A stretch of 64,000 nucleotides of DNA from Fragilariopsis cylindrus CCMP1102. Its lineage: Eukaryota > Bacillariophyta > Bacillariophyceae > Bacillariales > Bacillariaceae. The notes beneath the pieces were generated by a model. The model worked only from the letters and a program-made list of their open reading frames with translations, searched no databases and was not told the DNA's origin. Positions 1 through 11,242 of the stretch are shown here, one piece after another (position 1 is the stretch's first letter; the number at the start of each line of letters is the position of its first letter). The stretch covers positions 930,001-994,000 of the forward strand of contig FMBT01000291.1 of assembly GCA_900095095.1 (NCBI GenBank), given 5' to 3'. Both the position numbers and the translations under genes were made by a program.

Positions 1-1083
1 AAAGCAATATTGTGCAGCAGGCATATCTTTTTTCCGGTACGGGGCCGAAATTATAAGTCAATCATATTATGTATAACTTACTATACCAGTAGATGTCTTG
101 CCTAGACCGATACCCGGAACGATTTCAGCAGTGGAAAAAGCGGCAAAGGAAGAACGGGAAATTGGTTTACTCCATTCGATGATGCCGACTGAAATGAAAC
201 TAGCCGTCTGACTGATTGTGAAGCAATTCGAGAGAACATAGTCGATATAGTGCGTTATTATTATTTTACTGTATTTGAATGCAAAACTTCTATAAGGCCC
301 ATTAATGGTTTGCGTATTGGAAAGTTCCCTTCGTCAATGATGTTCGAGCACTCTTTATTTGAACCCTCTTTATTGTTCACCTCATCAACTGCGCACTGCG
401 TTGTTTGTCGTGATTATTATTTATTGGACAGTAACATAATATTATATACTAGTATATAATAATGTACGCCAACTACGTATAAAGGACTAACTTATGCCCA
501 GCTCACATCTGTGGTTTACTGTATTATCAGCCAAGCCCAAATCATTTTTATCTCTTTTCATTTTTCACTGTTTTCCTTTTCTACATTCGACAAACCCTGA
601 AGAAGAGTAAAATTTGCAGTATTATAACACTATATTAATCGTTGCAATTTGCCGTACGCTTGCCGGTTTTTATAAAATCATCAACTGGAGTCAATGATTA
701 TATTCATTGTTGTTCTGTTAGCTACAAAAACAAATATCTCCCTATGGGGTCCTCGTCTAATTAGTGGGTGATGTGCGTTTAGTATGATATGATTTATTAG
801 ATCATCGCGTGAAGCTTTGATATTCAACAAACAACAACAACAAAAGTGATACTACCAGACATATAATGAATTACTGTCGAGAATCAATATAAAAAAATGG
901 TTGCTATGAATATTATTACATTATATAATTGTTGTTATGAATAATCTAATATGGGATAATTGCAGTTGTTGATTCCATACCATGATTGATTGATTGATTG
1001 ATTGATTGATTCTCCGATTGATCCAATCCGACCATTCGATTATAACATTCGTAAATAATTCGATGTTTCTGAACTACTTCTTT
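1..1083. other. non-coding stretch
   Basis: No convincing gene is seen. One 69-codon open frame near 250-459 has no recognisable features. A short TGAT tetranucleotide run lies at about 983-1011. The stretch is downstream of the F-box gene that ends at 1084 on the minus strand. Confidence 0.6.
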
Positions 1084-3193
1084 TTATGGCTCTACAACAA
1101 GCCCTGAACGAGAACGGGCCAACCCAGTAGAAGCAAAATTGTTGTTTAGTGTGACGCTATTTCTGTGTGCAGCCGTTCCAATGGCAGGCATTTCTAACTG
1201 AAATGTTCCATTCGAAACAAGTTCTGAGTCTTCTAACCTAAGGAAAGCGTTTTCTGGACTAATTGCACTGATACCTGTCAATGAATTTTGCGAGATATTA
1301 CAGTTGATAATATCGGCATGGCCCTGTTCTAGGTATATTCCTGAAGAAAAAATTATTTTTGAGCGATGTCGTTAGTACCTTGATATGATAAAAATCAGAT
1401 TCGCGACGTAAATAACGAGCATGTTCCCCTTTCGCTTTTCTGCCACTTACCAGAATGACCACTAGCAATCCCACGACGATAGTGAGTGTTACCTTTACCG
1501 TTATGTAATACATCCGATTGTTCGATCGTAGCTCGACTTCCAGGTCCACCTATGTAAATGCCTGTAGCCGCACAGTCATGAATGTGGCTATTGATGATCT
1601 TCACATGGCCACCATCAATGTTGACAATCCCACGTCCAGAAGAAGATGTCACGTCGACACGATCTAAAATTGCTAAAGGTTGGACCACATCGGGGAGGGG
1701 TACATCGTCTGGTCCTATCGGAGGCTGAATCTGAATACCTGCATTGCCATTCCAGATATCGGTCCCATGACTGATATGTTTCAGTTCAATATTCCGAATA
1801 GTACATGATCCCTGACGGATCCGAACCAATGGTTCGTTGTGACGACGTGACCTTAAAACCAAGGTTGCTTGTTTGGTAACGATACCATTCCTGTTCCTAC
1901 AACTTCCATTACTCTCATTATTACTCCTCGATGTAGAGTTTTCCACAAGCAAGGTTGTGGTAACTGCTGCATCCTCCTCATGCTGAAACACATGATTGTC
2001 ATCCATATGACGTTCGTCATCATCATCGCCGTCATCGTTGTCGTCGCCTACTTCAACATCAACGGTGCGACATTGGAATATATTACGAATCGTCGACTTA
2101 CGTTTACGTTTGGATTGTTCGAGCGGTTTAACTGGAGAAGAGCGATCTTCGATGTCGCTAATTTCATGAGAGGTACCAGGATAGTACTCCATCGTTTCAA
2201 CTGTAACAGCCACCGAGTCTCTGTCTTCATCTATTGTAATGGCTTCTCGCAACACGTATTGGCCGGGACGAATGAGGATCCGAATTTCACTGGGCTTAGT
2301 GGAATCCTTCTTGGCCATCTCGATCACACCAAGAGCACCATGGACAGTAGAATAGTCTACGGGGACACATGGATTGTATTGGTAATATTTCTTCCATGAT
2401 TCTGGAACCTCGTCCCCGTCTTTCCACTAACACATGATGATTGAGACAATAGGCAAGAAGATGTACAGGTAAAATAATGTAGGAACAATGTACAACAACG
2501 AACAAAGAGAATAGATGTTAATACGATACAATGCAAAATAAGATAATTCTTTCTTCCATCACACTATTGACATCGTAGACCTAGATAAGAAATGAGTGCG
2601 TACCTTGTATAGTTCTTCACACAATCGTCTCCAGGTTGATTCTTGTGCTGTGATTTGACGCCAAAAGCGATTGGTTCTCCCAATAACGGCTGTCTTTTGT
2701 GGTCCAATATAGGCTAGTATTAATGGCAAAACATCATTGGGGCAGTCGTTTTGCATAAAATGCATGATATTGAGAGGTAAAGTCGTTGCTGACGACGTAG
2801 TAGTAGCCGGTATGAAACATATTGTTGACCTTGGCAATATTCCGTCGTGTGATGGCGCTGTTTGCTGTTGACGTGATATTTATGATGATGAGGAGGATTG
2901 ACAGTGTGCAACTTATGATAGTTACTAGGAGAAGATCGGACAGTAGAAGATGACAATACCAATGATGGCGATGATGATGGAGAAGAAATGACCATGGTCG
3001 CAGTGCTAGTAGTAGTGCTAGTAGTACTACTACTACTGTGCTGCGTTTGTAAATGTTGTTGTTGTTGATTGTGTTGTTGATGGTGTTGTTGATGGTGCTG
3101 TTGATGTTGATGTTGATGACGGTTGTTGTGATGGGTGATACCCATACCCGTAAAAGCAATCCCACGAGAGGTCCATCGTTTAAATAAACTCAA
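1084..3193 (-). CDS. F-box protein with right-handed beta-helix repeats (FBXO11-like architecture)
   Basis: Probable substrate receptor of an SCF-type ubiquitin ligase. Three exons join cleanly: 2765-2604, 2426-1451 and 1340-1084, with GTACGC and GTAAGT donors, AG acceptors and a total that is a multiple of three (464 residues from the ATG at 2765). The F-box is at the start (CPNDVLPLILAYIG, then WRRLCEELYK). The middle and end have the spaced Gly/Asn/Ile pattern of parallel beta-helix (PbH1) repeats, for example GRGIVNIDGGHVKIINSHI and GIYIGGPGSRATIEQS. A long Asp/Ser-rich insert interrupts the helix. The 5' end is uncertain: a Gln/His/Ser-rich open frame upstream (to 3193 and on to about 3296) looks coding. 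It could join through a 41-base intron or be broken by an indel, so an extra N-terminal exon is likely. F-box plus beta-helix is known in FBXO10/FBXO11; the function here is inferred from that. Confidence 0.75.
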
Positions 3194-4637
3194 CTTTTTG
3201 TAATTGTTGTCTCGTGGTAACGGACGGGATTCCAGATTTGGCGATCTGCTGGCAGTGCCAGTACGTGTAGCTTGACGATCTGGAGTGACATAGTAACTAA
3301 ATAAGTGTGTATGTGTGTATGACCAATAGGGGTTTTAAAATTCAATGAGACTTGAAAATGTTTTATGTGTGTTACGTTCTGCAGAAAAATTGATGAAGAA
3401 AGGTGGGCGGCTCAACAAAAAGTCAGACGATGGACGGTGGGCAGTATATTATCTGTTTCTGTTGGTTTTTGTTTGAGACTTTCGACAGTGAAGAGAAACA
3501 AATAGAAATGTCGTATGATCGATTTTTCGGTTTTCGTGAGAAGTCAGAAATTCTTTCAAATTCAATTCTTAACCACCGTTATTTGACTTATTGTTCTTCC
3601 ACTTCTTGTCTATTCTGATAGTTGATCGATGTTTGTATATAAATATAGAGACTCACTCACCTGCTATTGGGAATTCTTTTGTAACCAAAAATATGATGGT
3701 ATATGATGGTACTTGTAATCGGCACACAACCAAACAATTTCCGAAATTCCGATTTGAAAGAAGAAATTAGTACGCATCATAATATGATTGATGTCATTTA
3801 CTGTAAATTATTACCGTGATACAATAGCGAAGAATAAAAAGTGCTGGAGGTAGGAAGGATTATTTTTTTTAAATCAACCCGTTAGTGACTGTGTATGATC
3901 GCGTTTCGAAGCAGGGGCGCGCAAATTATACGGTTGGTAAGTAAGTCTTCGTTTGTAGATCGCGCCCATAGATGTTCCCCGTGTAATGGAATTTATTTAC
4001 GGGTTTATGGCATGAAATGTCACCAGGGTAAAATACAGTAATTGAACGAGAGAAAAATTAATTATAGCGTAGTTGCTTCGACAACTTACTCATTCGCTTT
4101 TATCCTTTTATATACTAAACGTTTCTATGACGCTATACACGTGAACAGATTCCATTTTACGGAGGAAGTTATTTCGGATCGAATTAGAAAGTGAAGTTTT
4201 CGGTTAAAAGACCGTTAATAATATTCATCACGCGAAGAGTGTACGATAAAGCGGTAGAATACTACTAGCCGTAGTAATATTTCTAGTATGTGCTCGACAA
4301 AAAATAGGAGTTAAGAATGTATGGCACAAAAGGTCATCAAGATTCGAGATTCGCAGTGTGTCGTGACTGACGTTTGCAAGCAAGTTCAAAAGTCTCACAG
4401 GTGAAGATTTGTGCTTCGAATAATTTAGTTTTTTCTTTCTAAACTAAAATGTCTCTTTTTTTGTGACAGCAGAATAGATTTAGATTCATTCATTATGTTT
4501 GTTTGCAACTCTAATATAGAACAGTTTCGTCGAAGGAAATTGCTTGCATCTACAAGTGATGGAACGGAAGCAATTAATGTGAGAACTATCTGATATGGAT
4601 GAACTCTTGTAAATAAAGGCTGATGTTATGTTAGTTG
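3194..4637. other. mostly non-coding; possible 5' exon of the F-box gene
   Basis: Between 3194 and about 3296 the minus strand stays open in the frame of the Gln-rich exon and is preceded by a TTATTTAG acceptor-like site, so the upstream gene may begin further out. No other coding region is recognised; the rest is AT-rich. Confidence 0.5.
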
Positions 4638-4945
4638 TCCACTTTTATCCACTATTATAATCACTATTATCCACTATTATCTACTATTATCCATTATTAT
4701 TCACTATCAAATGCACTATCACTATGCACTACTATCAACTATCCACTATCAACTATTATCCCCTTTTATCCACTAATATTATCCACTATTATCCATGATT
4801 ATTATCCACTAAATTATCCACTATTATCCATGATTATTATCCACTAAATATTATCCACTATTATCCACTAAATATTATCCACTATTATCCACTATTATCC
4901 ATAAATATTATCCACTATTATCACTATTATCCACTACATGTGCAC
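4638..4945. repeat. tandem repeat of about 10 bp, TATCCACTAT type
   Basis: About 300 bases are built from TATCCACTAT units, with variants that insert AAATAT or CAACTATC. The open frame through it is a by-product of the repeat. No gene or mobile-element feature is associated with it. Confidence 0.9.
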
Positions 4946-5267
4946 TATCTGTGGGAGTAAGACACAAGTAACTAGGGAATGAATGACCAAGAACTGACCA
5001 TATACGTAGATATATACCACTAATGGGCAACTAAGCTTGCACTTCTAATAAACACTACTGTATTTACATACGATAATTTAGAAGTCTCAGCCAGTTATTA
5101 ACTTAGTTACCTATGATCTTTCAATCGTGCGCGAAAACCGTGTATTGATGCCACAATAGAATCGAATTTAATCTAACCCATAGCTATTTAACAGTACCGT
5201 AAAAAGTTTATGCAGTTATGAATTGTACAAAACAAATAACAACAACAAGCTAAACCACAATGTCGAA
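4946..5267. other. upstream region of the P450 gene
   Basis: No gene is seen. This is the likely promoter side of the P450-reductase gene that starts at 5268. No individual promoter motif could be called. Confidence 0.5.
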
Positions 5268-8200
5268 ATGATCGTAGAAGATAAAGAAGAAAATGTCCTA
5301 TCATCAGTATTGAAGAGGGTAAAATATGTCCCATGACCGTCGCAGATAAATACAATAATGATAAGACAAAAGCAGAAGGACGACTGGTAGTACTTGTTTT
5401 ACTTCTTTTCCCGATGATTGTTTTTTCGGGCAGCCACCCTCCGTCGTGATGCCTCCTCATCCACCAGGTTGGAATTCCTTACCTATCGTGGGTCATCTTC
5501 CAACGCTCAGGAAATATTGTGAAGCGGGAGAACCGGCGCCTGCCATGATCAAAGCCTTTAATATGTGCGATGGAGATATGATGTCACTTGATATTCCAGG
5601 TCTTAGTGAAAAAGGACTATACTTTACAGACAACGCCGAATATGCAGGTATCGTCTCCACTGACCTCGAACACTGGGGTAAAATTACACATAAAGATAGA
5701 CGAGGTCCCTTTCACATGGCGAGGCAAGTTATCGGCGATTCTCTCTTTGTTGCGAGTGACACAGAGGTAAGTTTTTCGTTGTCTTCGTTCCTATTTTTGA
5801 CCCCCTAGCACCCGTGAATACATTGTAGACTCACTTCCTCTCAATTTTGTTCCACTTCTTTTTCCAACGATCTTTTTCGGACAGCCAAACTGGGGTAAGG
5901 CACATAGAATTTTAATGCCTGGTAAGTTTGTCGTTTTCTTCATTCCTAATTTTTTGACCCCTGCTCATGAGTTTGATATAGAATAACCAATACATCGTAG
6001 ACTCACTTCCTCTCGATTTTGTTTCACTTCATTCACCGGCAACTTTTTTTCGGGTAGCATTTTCCTCATCGGGACTCAAAACACTAGTGGATATCACATT
6101 GCTTAAAGTTGATCGCCTAATAGATCGTATCGGGTCGTCTCAGGAACCATTTGAAATTGGCGAGACATTTACGTCTTTGACATTCGATATCATAGGAAAC
6201 TACATTGGAGGCTCTGGTCTCGATTTCGGAACGACTGAACATCCAGAAAGGATGGCCACTGATAAATTCTTGGTTGCTCTTGACGTAACTCTTAGGTCTC
6301 GACAGAACGCCAGCAAGATTTTCAATGGACGATTGGATCACAAGATATACAAGAAGCGAATGAGCGCTTACAAAACGCTTCATGATAGTGCGATGGAGGT
6401 TATAAATGATCGTTTAAGCGGAAAGACAATAAGCAAGGAGGGACATCCTGACGTACTTGATCGCATGCTAAACACAATCGACAAGGAAACAAACGAAAAA
6501 ATGGATATCACGCTGATTCGCAACCACCTTATTTTGTTTCTCTTGGTTGGTCACGATTCGACGAGCTCTTTGTTAACATCATTGATTTATGTGTTGACCC
6601 AACACCCGGAAGTAGAGCAGAAGATCCGCGAAGAGGTTGAAACAGTCATGGGTGAAGATGACCCAAACATGGAAAATATCAAGAAACTTTTATACACGAT
6701 GGCAGTTATTAAAGAAACCCTCAGACTGTTTCCTCCTGCACATGCATTGATTAAGACTTGTCTCAAGGATACAACTCTCGGGCCCTGGGATATTAGAGAA
6801 GGAGCCCGAATGGTTGTTCTCGTAAAAGAAGTACATAGAAACAAGAAATACTGGGGCGATAATGTCGATGATTTTGATCCATCCCGGTTCTTGCCCAATT
6901 CGCCTAATGCGCAAAAGCACGAACATGCTTGGTTGCCATTCAGTTCCGGTCCAAGAGGATGCATCGGGATGCAATTTTCATTGATTGAAGCGCGTATTAT
7001 CTTATCAAGAATGGTACAGAAGTTTACCTTTCGACTTCACAAGGATGCGGAAGTAAAGGAGAAGTTCCGCACTGTAGGTTTTTTCTATCGGATCTAGCTC
7101 TCTAGCCTGTATACGTAATCCACAAGATTCGTTCATTACTAACATATAATCTCCTATTTGTCATCCATTTCTAGTTCATGAAACTAAGCAAAGTATTTGT
7201 GACTGCGCATGATATTGACAGATGTATAAAACTTTCCATTCATTGTCCGATCGCTGAGCTGAAACCTACTACGACGGCTCCTGCTATTACAGATTTAGAT
7301 CTAGAAGTGATTGAAAATCACGATGGAAAATTGAGTATATACTATGGTTCCAGCATGGGAACCTGCGAGGATCTTGCGCAGCGACTGTACGACCAAACGA
7401 AACATATGGGGTTTGATGCATCTGTTAGGCCTCTCGACTTTGCTGCTTCAGAAGGTTTTGAAAAGGATAGACTTATATTAATTGTAGCATCTACATATAA
7501 CGGCCTCCCGCCTGACAATGCCAAGAAGTTCGCTGAATATTGCAAAAATCTTGGACCGAATTCTTTACGAGGCACCAAAGTTGCCATAATTGGCATAGGT
7601 AACTCTAATTGGAAGAGATTTCAAGCATTTCCATCATTTATCGAAACTGCTCTGCGTTCGGCTGGCGCAGAGATTCTCTGTGAAAGAGGTGTGGCTGATG
7701 AAGAGAAAGACATTCAAGGTGATATTGATAGCTGGGTCGATTCGGAATTTTTGCCTACAGTATTTGAGGCTGTTGGATTGAAACCCTACATAAGTGCCAA
7801 AAGGGTCAGTATCGATCGCTATTGCAGTGATGTCCCCGAACCTGTCATGACCAACTCGACCAAGCAAAGCCATCATCTTCTTCGTTCCGCGGGTAGTAGG
7901 CTTGCAACTGTCGTTTCTGCACGCGAATTACATAGTCCTAATTCAGACAGGAGTGCTCGACATGTCGCATTTAAGCTTCCAATTGGCATGGATTATCACG
8001 AGGGTGATCACCTTGCTATACTTCCTGAAAATGACTCTGAACTTGTTCGCCGTGTTGCGTCACTCCTCAAGGAACATGATTTGGGACGGGTTGTAATGAT
8101 GACAGCCGCTAGCAACGATGACAAAGCATTTCGTCATCTTCCGCTTGGTATTCCAATCAAGGTAACAGATCTTCTCAGTCGTTATGTGGATCTTCAAGCC

Positions 8201-9103
8201 CCAATTACTACTTCTTTTGTGAATGCAGCGGTACTTTCTGTGACTGATTTAGAACAAGCTGAAACCCTGAAAGGTATTGCCGAACTAATTTGCGATGGCG
8301 TAATTGGTGACTGGCAGCAGCTTCGCCCACTCCAGATCCTATCTGCGTTTCCTAGTGTTCAGATGACTCTAGAAAGTGCGCTTGTCACCATTGCGCCAAT
8401 GAAGAAACGATATTATTCGATTTCTTCTTCATCCGTGGCTTCAAAAACAGAACCTCGAATCGCTACTGTGACGGTGGGGTTAATTGAGGGCACATCAGTA
8501 AAAAATCCCACGATACTTGCTGCCGATCAACTCGACTCAGAAAAGTTTCGTGGTGTATCCTCCGGGTATCTTGCAGATATTCGACCGGGACATCTTGTAG
8601 AAGTAAGTGTCGTTAAAAATAATCGGTTTCGTTTACCAAAAGATACTTCAATTCCGATCATTATGATTGGTGCTGGAGTAGGACTGGCGCCATTTCGTGG
8701 ATTCATTCAAGCAATGAATGCAGAAGCGGGGGATCATCGAAAAGCAATGCTCTTCTTCGGATGTCGCAACGAAAATGACTACATATATCGATCAGAACTG
8801 GAGTCTGCACAATTAGAATTACAAGTTGCATTTTCTCGTCCAACAGATGCAACACCGAATTCTGAAAAACAATACGTACAGGATTTGTTATGGTTAGATC
8901 GTGACCGTGTTTGGAAATATCTTAAAAAAGAAAGAGCACACATTTACATTTGTGGGGACGGCCGTTACATGGCAAAATGTGTTGATCAAACGTTGCATCG
9001 AATCGCTGTAGAGAGGGGAAACATGAACAAGAATGATGCAGTTGAATTTTTTGAGCAACTGGAAAGAATTGGCGGCTATTCACAAGACATATGGTGTAAC
9101 TGA
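5268..9103 (+). CDS. self-sufficient cytochrome P450-reductase fusion (CYP102/CYP505-like)
   Basis: One polypeptide carries a haem P450 and its FMN/FAD reductase, so NADPH electrons pass internally; family members hydroxylate fatty acids near the chain end. Five exons join in frame: 5268-5318, 5434-5766, 5885-5921, 6058-7073 and 7175-9103, giving 1121 residues (Bacillus CYP102A1 is about 1050). The P450 half has the proline hinge HPPGWNSLPIVGHL, the I-helix LLVGHDSTSS, the ExxR motif KETLRLF and the haem loop FSSGPRGCIG (Cys442). The reductase from residue 480 shows the FMN loop YYGSSMGTCEDLAQRL, the FAD motif RYYSISSS, NADPH motifs GAGVGLAPFRGF and ICGDGRYM, and a terminal Trp (DIWCN). No membrane anchor or signal peptide is visible, so it is probably soluble. 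The 17-codon first exon was chosen because it is in phase and its intron ends like introns 2 and 3. The substrate is inferred from the family only. Confidence 0.93.
5767..5884 (+). repeat. P450 intron 2, related to intron 3
   Basis: This intron (118 bases) and intron 3 share an opening GTAAGTTTxTCGTTxTCTTC, the block TTTTTGACCCC, the 17-base block TAGACTCACTTCCTCTC and a TTTTTCGGxxAG-type 3' end. Only the 37-base exon 3 separates them. Unrelated introns do not normally share this much. Confidence 0.85.
5922..6057 (+). repeat. P450 intron 3, related to intron 2
   Basis: Homologous copy of intron 2, 136 bases long, with an extra AT-rich segment near the centre. Intron 1 (5319-5433) also shares the TTTTTTCGGGCAG 3' end, whereas intron 4 (7074-7174) does not resemble them. 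Confidence 0.85.
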
Positions 9104-10081
9104 AACAGAATACAAAGAAATCATTATTAAACATAGAACAATTAGATACATGCCCAAAAATGTACATTTTGTTAAAACCAACTCACTGTAGTTTCAAAGC
9201 CTTGCATTCTGTATTTATAATTCTTCGGTGTTACCTTCTCCTTTCATAAAATCAGTAGTATGTGATCTAGCGTAGAGTATGGGAGATGCAAGTGGCCTAT
9301 GAAAAGGCAGTAATAGAGAAGGTGAGGGAAAATTCGAAATGAGTATTAATTTTTGGAAGGGTTGTGTTACTACTAACTTTCTATCTATATTAATTGTTAA
9401 ACTTGTTTTAGCTGGGGCAATTCTACACATGGTGGGTATCAATGCTCTTATGCTTGATGAGCCTTAAAATTATTAAGCAAGTTTAGAGCTTTAAAGAATT
9501 GTAGTAATACATATACTACATTTATTAGAATAGGACCTACACTATAATATGACTTGTGGCTTCATAAATAAGCCTGTACTGGGATCTACATACATGTTGT
9601 CACTTTGTGGAATAAAAATCTCACAGAAGTGATATTATTGGTATTGGCATTCCTTGTTTTCTGCGTCCCAGCAGATTTCTCTACAGAAATCCATCTTCCA
9701 CCTCATTGAAAAGTGATTGTTGTTGACTGTAACACCATTATTTTGCATCTAATGATCTTGAAAAAATTTGCGTGGCATTTGGGGGTCAACAGGAGGATAT
9801 CTGTTTCAGTGGATATTGAAATATTCCCCCGAATTTTCCACGTGACTCATTCATTAATTACTCAAGGCCACCGAAACATGTACTCACAAAGGAAACATAC
9901 ATTCACACGATCTTCAATCTTCCGTAACAGTTGCTACCGTGCAAAGCCTCGAAATAAAGAGGAGAAGGGATCGTGAAATACAAGTAGTAACAAATTAAAT
10001 TAGTGACCTAATAACAATTAGACCAAGTTTGAACACAAAGCCTGTTGTTAATCAACCGAAAAAATATATTAATACCAAATC
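9104..10081. other. intergenic region before prohibitin
   Basis: No supported gene. An 87-codon frame at 9713-9976 ends about 100 bases before prohibitin but has no recognisable domain or coding character. Confidence 0.55.
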
Positions 10082-10936
10082 ATGGCTCAACAAGCTTTAA
10101 AAAGTATCGGACGCTTGGCGGGTGTTGCCACCGCTGGAACATTTACCGTCAGTAGTTGTATCTACAACGTTGATGGTGGTCAACGAGCTGTTATGTTCGA
10201 TCAGCTCCGGGGCGGAATCTTGCCTGACGTAATGGGAGAAGGGACTCATTTTTTGATTCCATTCGTCCAGCGTCCTATCATCTTCGATATTCGTACCAAA
10301 CCACGGGAAATTCCCTCTGTGACAGGAACGAAAGATCTACAGATGGTCAACATCAAATTGCGTGTATTGTGGAGGCCCGTAGCTGAAGATCTACCGAAAC
10401 TTTACCGTGAGTTAGGAACAGACTTCGATGAGCGTGTGTTGCCTTCCATCGGAAATGAAGTCCTCAAGTCAATAGTTGCTCAATACAATGCTGAAGAGCT
10501 CCTAAGTAAGCGTGCTGAAATTTCTCTACGGATCAAAACAGAAATGATGAAACGCGCCAAAACTTTCCATTTGGAGTTCGACGATGTGTCAATCACCCAC
10601 CTTACCTTCGGACGGGAGTTCATGATGGCCATTGAATCGAAACAGGTCGCATCTCAAGAGGCAGAACGTCAACAATGGGTTGTTAAGAAAGCTGAACAGG
10701 AACGACAGGCAATGGTCACTCGGGCAGAGGGAGAAGCGGAGGCTGCTACTATTATTACAAATGCCATGGAAAAGACGGGCAATGGTATTATCGAGGTCCG
10801 ACGTATCGATGCCGCGAAGGAAATTGCTGCGAAGCTTTCGAATAGTCGCAACGTCATCTACCTTCCTAATACCGGTGGAGGTGGTGGATCAGGAGGAGGT
10901 GGGTCAAATTTACTACTAGGATTAGACGCGAAGTAA
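10082..10936 (+). CDS. prohibitin (PHB1-type)
   Basis: Subunit of the ring-shaped prohibitin complex of the mitochondrial inner membrane, which scaffolds proteases and supports cristae. The 284-residue, intron-less protein has the usual family length. A short hydrophobic N-terminal segment (about residues 12-28) is followed by the SPFH/PHB domain with the signature GGQRAVMFDQLRGG, EGTHFLIPFVQRPIIFDIRT and ALKSIVAQ-like NEVLKSIVAQYNAEELL. Then comes the Ala/Glu-rich coiled coil (KQVASQEAERQQWVVKKAEQ). The C-terminus ends in a Gly-rich linker (GGGGGSGGGGS) that is longer than in animal PHB1. It resembles PHB1 more than PHB2 by the NVIYLP ending. No frame damage is seen. Confidence 0.95.
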   Translation: MAQQALKSIGRLAGVATAGTFTVSSCIYNVDGGQRAVMFDQLRGGILPDVMGEGTHFLIPFVQRPIIFDIRTKPREIPSVTGTKDLQMVNIKLRVLWRPVAEDLPKLYRELGTDFDERVLPSIGNEVLKSIVAQYNAEELLSKRAEISLRIKTEMMKRAKTFHLEFDDVSITHLTFGREFMMAIESKQVASQEAERQQWVVKKAEQERQAMVTRAEGEAEAATIITNAMEKTGNGIIEVRRIDAAKEIAAKLSNSRNVIYLPNTGGGGGSGGGGSNLLLGLDAK

Positions 10937-11242
10937 AGAATTAGACAAAAATCTGTGGAAAACTCATTACAACAACATAAAATGTATACTTGTAGTGGGA
11001 ACCTACCAAAAATGTTTTCTCTTTGCGAACTAACGCTACATTTTACCGTTAGAATCGATCATATACTCAAATTTATCTTCAAACAAACTTAAAACTTATC
11101 TACAAACAAAAATCCCCTGTGTGTGCCTTTTAGAACTATTCATAGTGTGATTTTCTTCCGCTTTACTTTATCGTTAACTTGGATGATTATCTTCTAAAAA
11201 AGAATCAATTTTACTTTAGTGATCTTCATCATGGTTTTTCCC
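10937..11242. other. short convergent intergenic region
   Basis: Holds the 3' ends of prohibitin (plus) and the ATP-grasp gene (minus). Nothing else is recognised. Confidence 0.6.

Noticed and set aside
4638-4945. Open frame in the 10-bp repeat
   Set aside because: Product of the repeat; no coding features.
5188-5460. 90-codon minus-strand frame upstream of the P450
   Set aside because: Overlaps P450 exon 1 and intron 1, which fit splice sites and family sequence.
9713-9976. 87-codon frame before prohibitin
   Set aside because: No domain and no coding bias that I can see.
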